From: Methanomassiliicoccaceae archaeon
Lineage (GTDB): Archaea > Thermoplasmatota > Thermoplasmata > Methanomassiliicoccales > Methanomethylophilaceae
Direction of reading: 5' to 3'
Assembly (NCBI GenBank): GCA_009776625.1
Contig: WRNL01000011.1
Coordinates: 1 to 5,732, forward strand
Length of the DNA: 5,732 nt
A model generated the notes under the pieces. The model searched no databases and was not told where the DNA came from. It was given only the letters and a program-made list of their open reading frames with translations. The position numbers were made by a program, and so were the translations under genes. Positions 5,617-5,732 of this stretch are shown here, piece after piece (within the stretch, counting starts at the first letter, position 1; each line of letters starts with the position of its first letter).

Positions 5617-5732
5617 TCAACAGCCATCGCATCGGGTAAATGGGGCGTACATCATATCCAGCGTTATCAGCGCGACGTCCTCGACATCCGCCCAGTCCGT
5701 CAGGCGGTCGGTGAACCCAGACCTCGAGAACA
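5617..5732 (-). CDS. C-terminal end of a probable archaeal AAA-type ATPase (DUF234 type), partial
   Basis: A minus-strand frame enters from the right edge (first full codon ends at 5730) and stops with TGA at 5619-5617, giving 37 residues. The sequence begins FSRSGFTDRLTDWADVED and continues to an ITLDMMY stretch. An (F/L)FS-SGFT-x-x-L segment followed by a short spacer and a V-x-L-x-x-L-D-x-(M/L)(Y/F) strand is, as I recall it, the ending of archaeal ATP-binding proteins that carry a P-loop ATPase domain and a C-terminal DUF234 nuclease-like domain. Those proteins are often multi-copy and variable between genomes; their function is not firmly known. The ATPase core lies outside the window, so the family call is from the tail alone. 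The product ends in an unusual Cys-containing RCDGC tail. Confidence 0.55.
   Translation of the reverse strand, partial: FSRSGFTDRLTDWADVEDVALITLDMMYAPFTRCDGC

Noticed and set aside
5390..5632. Minus-strand frames of 70-80 codons across the spacer upstream of rpl18a
   Set aside because: They are Arg/Pro/Gly-rich, run through the inverted repeats and the rpl18a promoter, and overlap the ATPase tail in another frame.
5581..5732. Plus-strand frame from ATG 5581 open to the right edge
   Set aside because: It lies antisense to the ATPase-tail frame, its 50 codons show no family character, and the TTTTTATG before it is too close to act as a TATA box for that start.

Overview
The window is GC-rich archaeal chromosomal DNA. 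The clearest marker is the minus-strand cluster rpl18a - pfdA - ftsY (ribosomal protein eL20/L18Ae, prefoldin alpha, SRP receptor), a gene order known from archaea. TATA-like boxes stand about 26-29 nt before several start codons, which points to leaderless transcription. Together with a bacterial-style thiolase and a DUF234-type ATPase tail, this suggests a euryarchaeon, possibly of the Thermoplasmata/Methanomassiliicoccales type. That placement is an inference; no rRNA gene or methanogenesis marker is present to settle it.

Layout. (1) Positions 2-1003, plus strand: the 3' six-sevenths of an acetyl-CoA acetyltransferase (thiolase), cut by the left edge. (2) Positions 1004-1223: intergenic, with a T-rich terminator candidate, a hairpin, three CCTGTC repeats and a TATA box. 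(3) Positions 1224-2366, plus: a beta-class DNA methyltransferase, probably N4-cytosine specific, with no restriction enzyme beside it in the window. (4) Positions 2387-3607 (or from 2363), plus: an M20-family zinc peptidase/deacylase with its own TATA box inside the end of the methyltransferase gene. (5) Positions 3629-5377, minus: ftsY, pfdA and rpl18a as a tight operon read from right to left and converging on the peptidase gene with a 21-nt gap. (6) Positions 5378-5616: intergenic, holding the rpl18a promoter, a set of inverted repeats and a T-tract. (7) Positions 5617-5732, minus: the last 37 codons of a probable DUF234-type ATPase, cut by the right edge.

The minus-strand operon links ribosome assembly, co-translational folding and membrane targeting. 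The plus-strand genes look functionally unrelated to each other (acetyl-CoA metabolism, DNA modification, peptide or acyl-amino-acid hydrolysis). I see no CRISPR array, tRNA, rRNA, insertion sequence or convincing new multi-gene system. The most useful leads are the leaderless promoter pattern, the solitary methyltransferase with repeats at its promoter, the ATPase tail, and the structured spacer before rpl18a.
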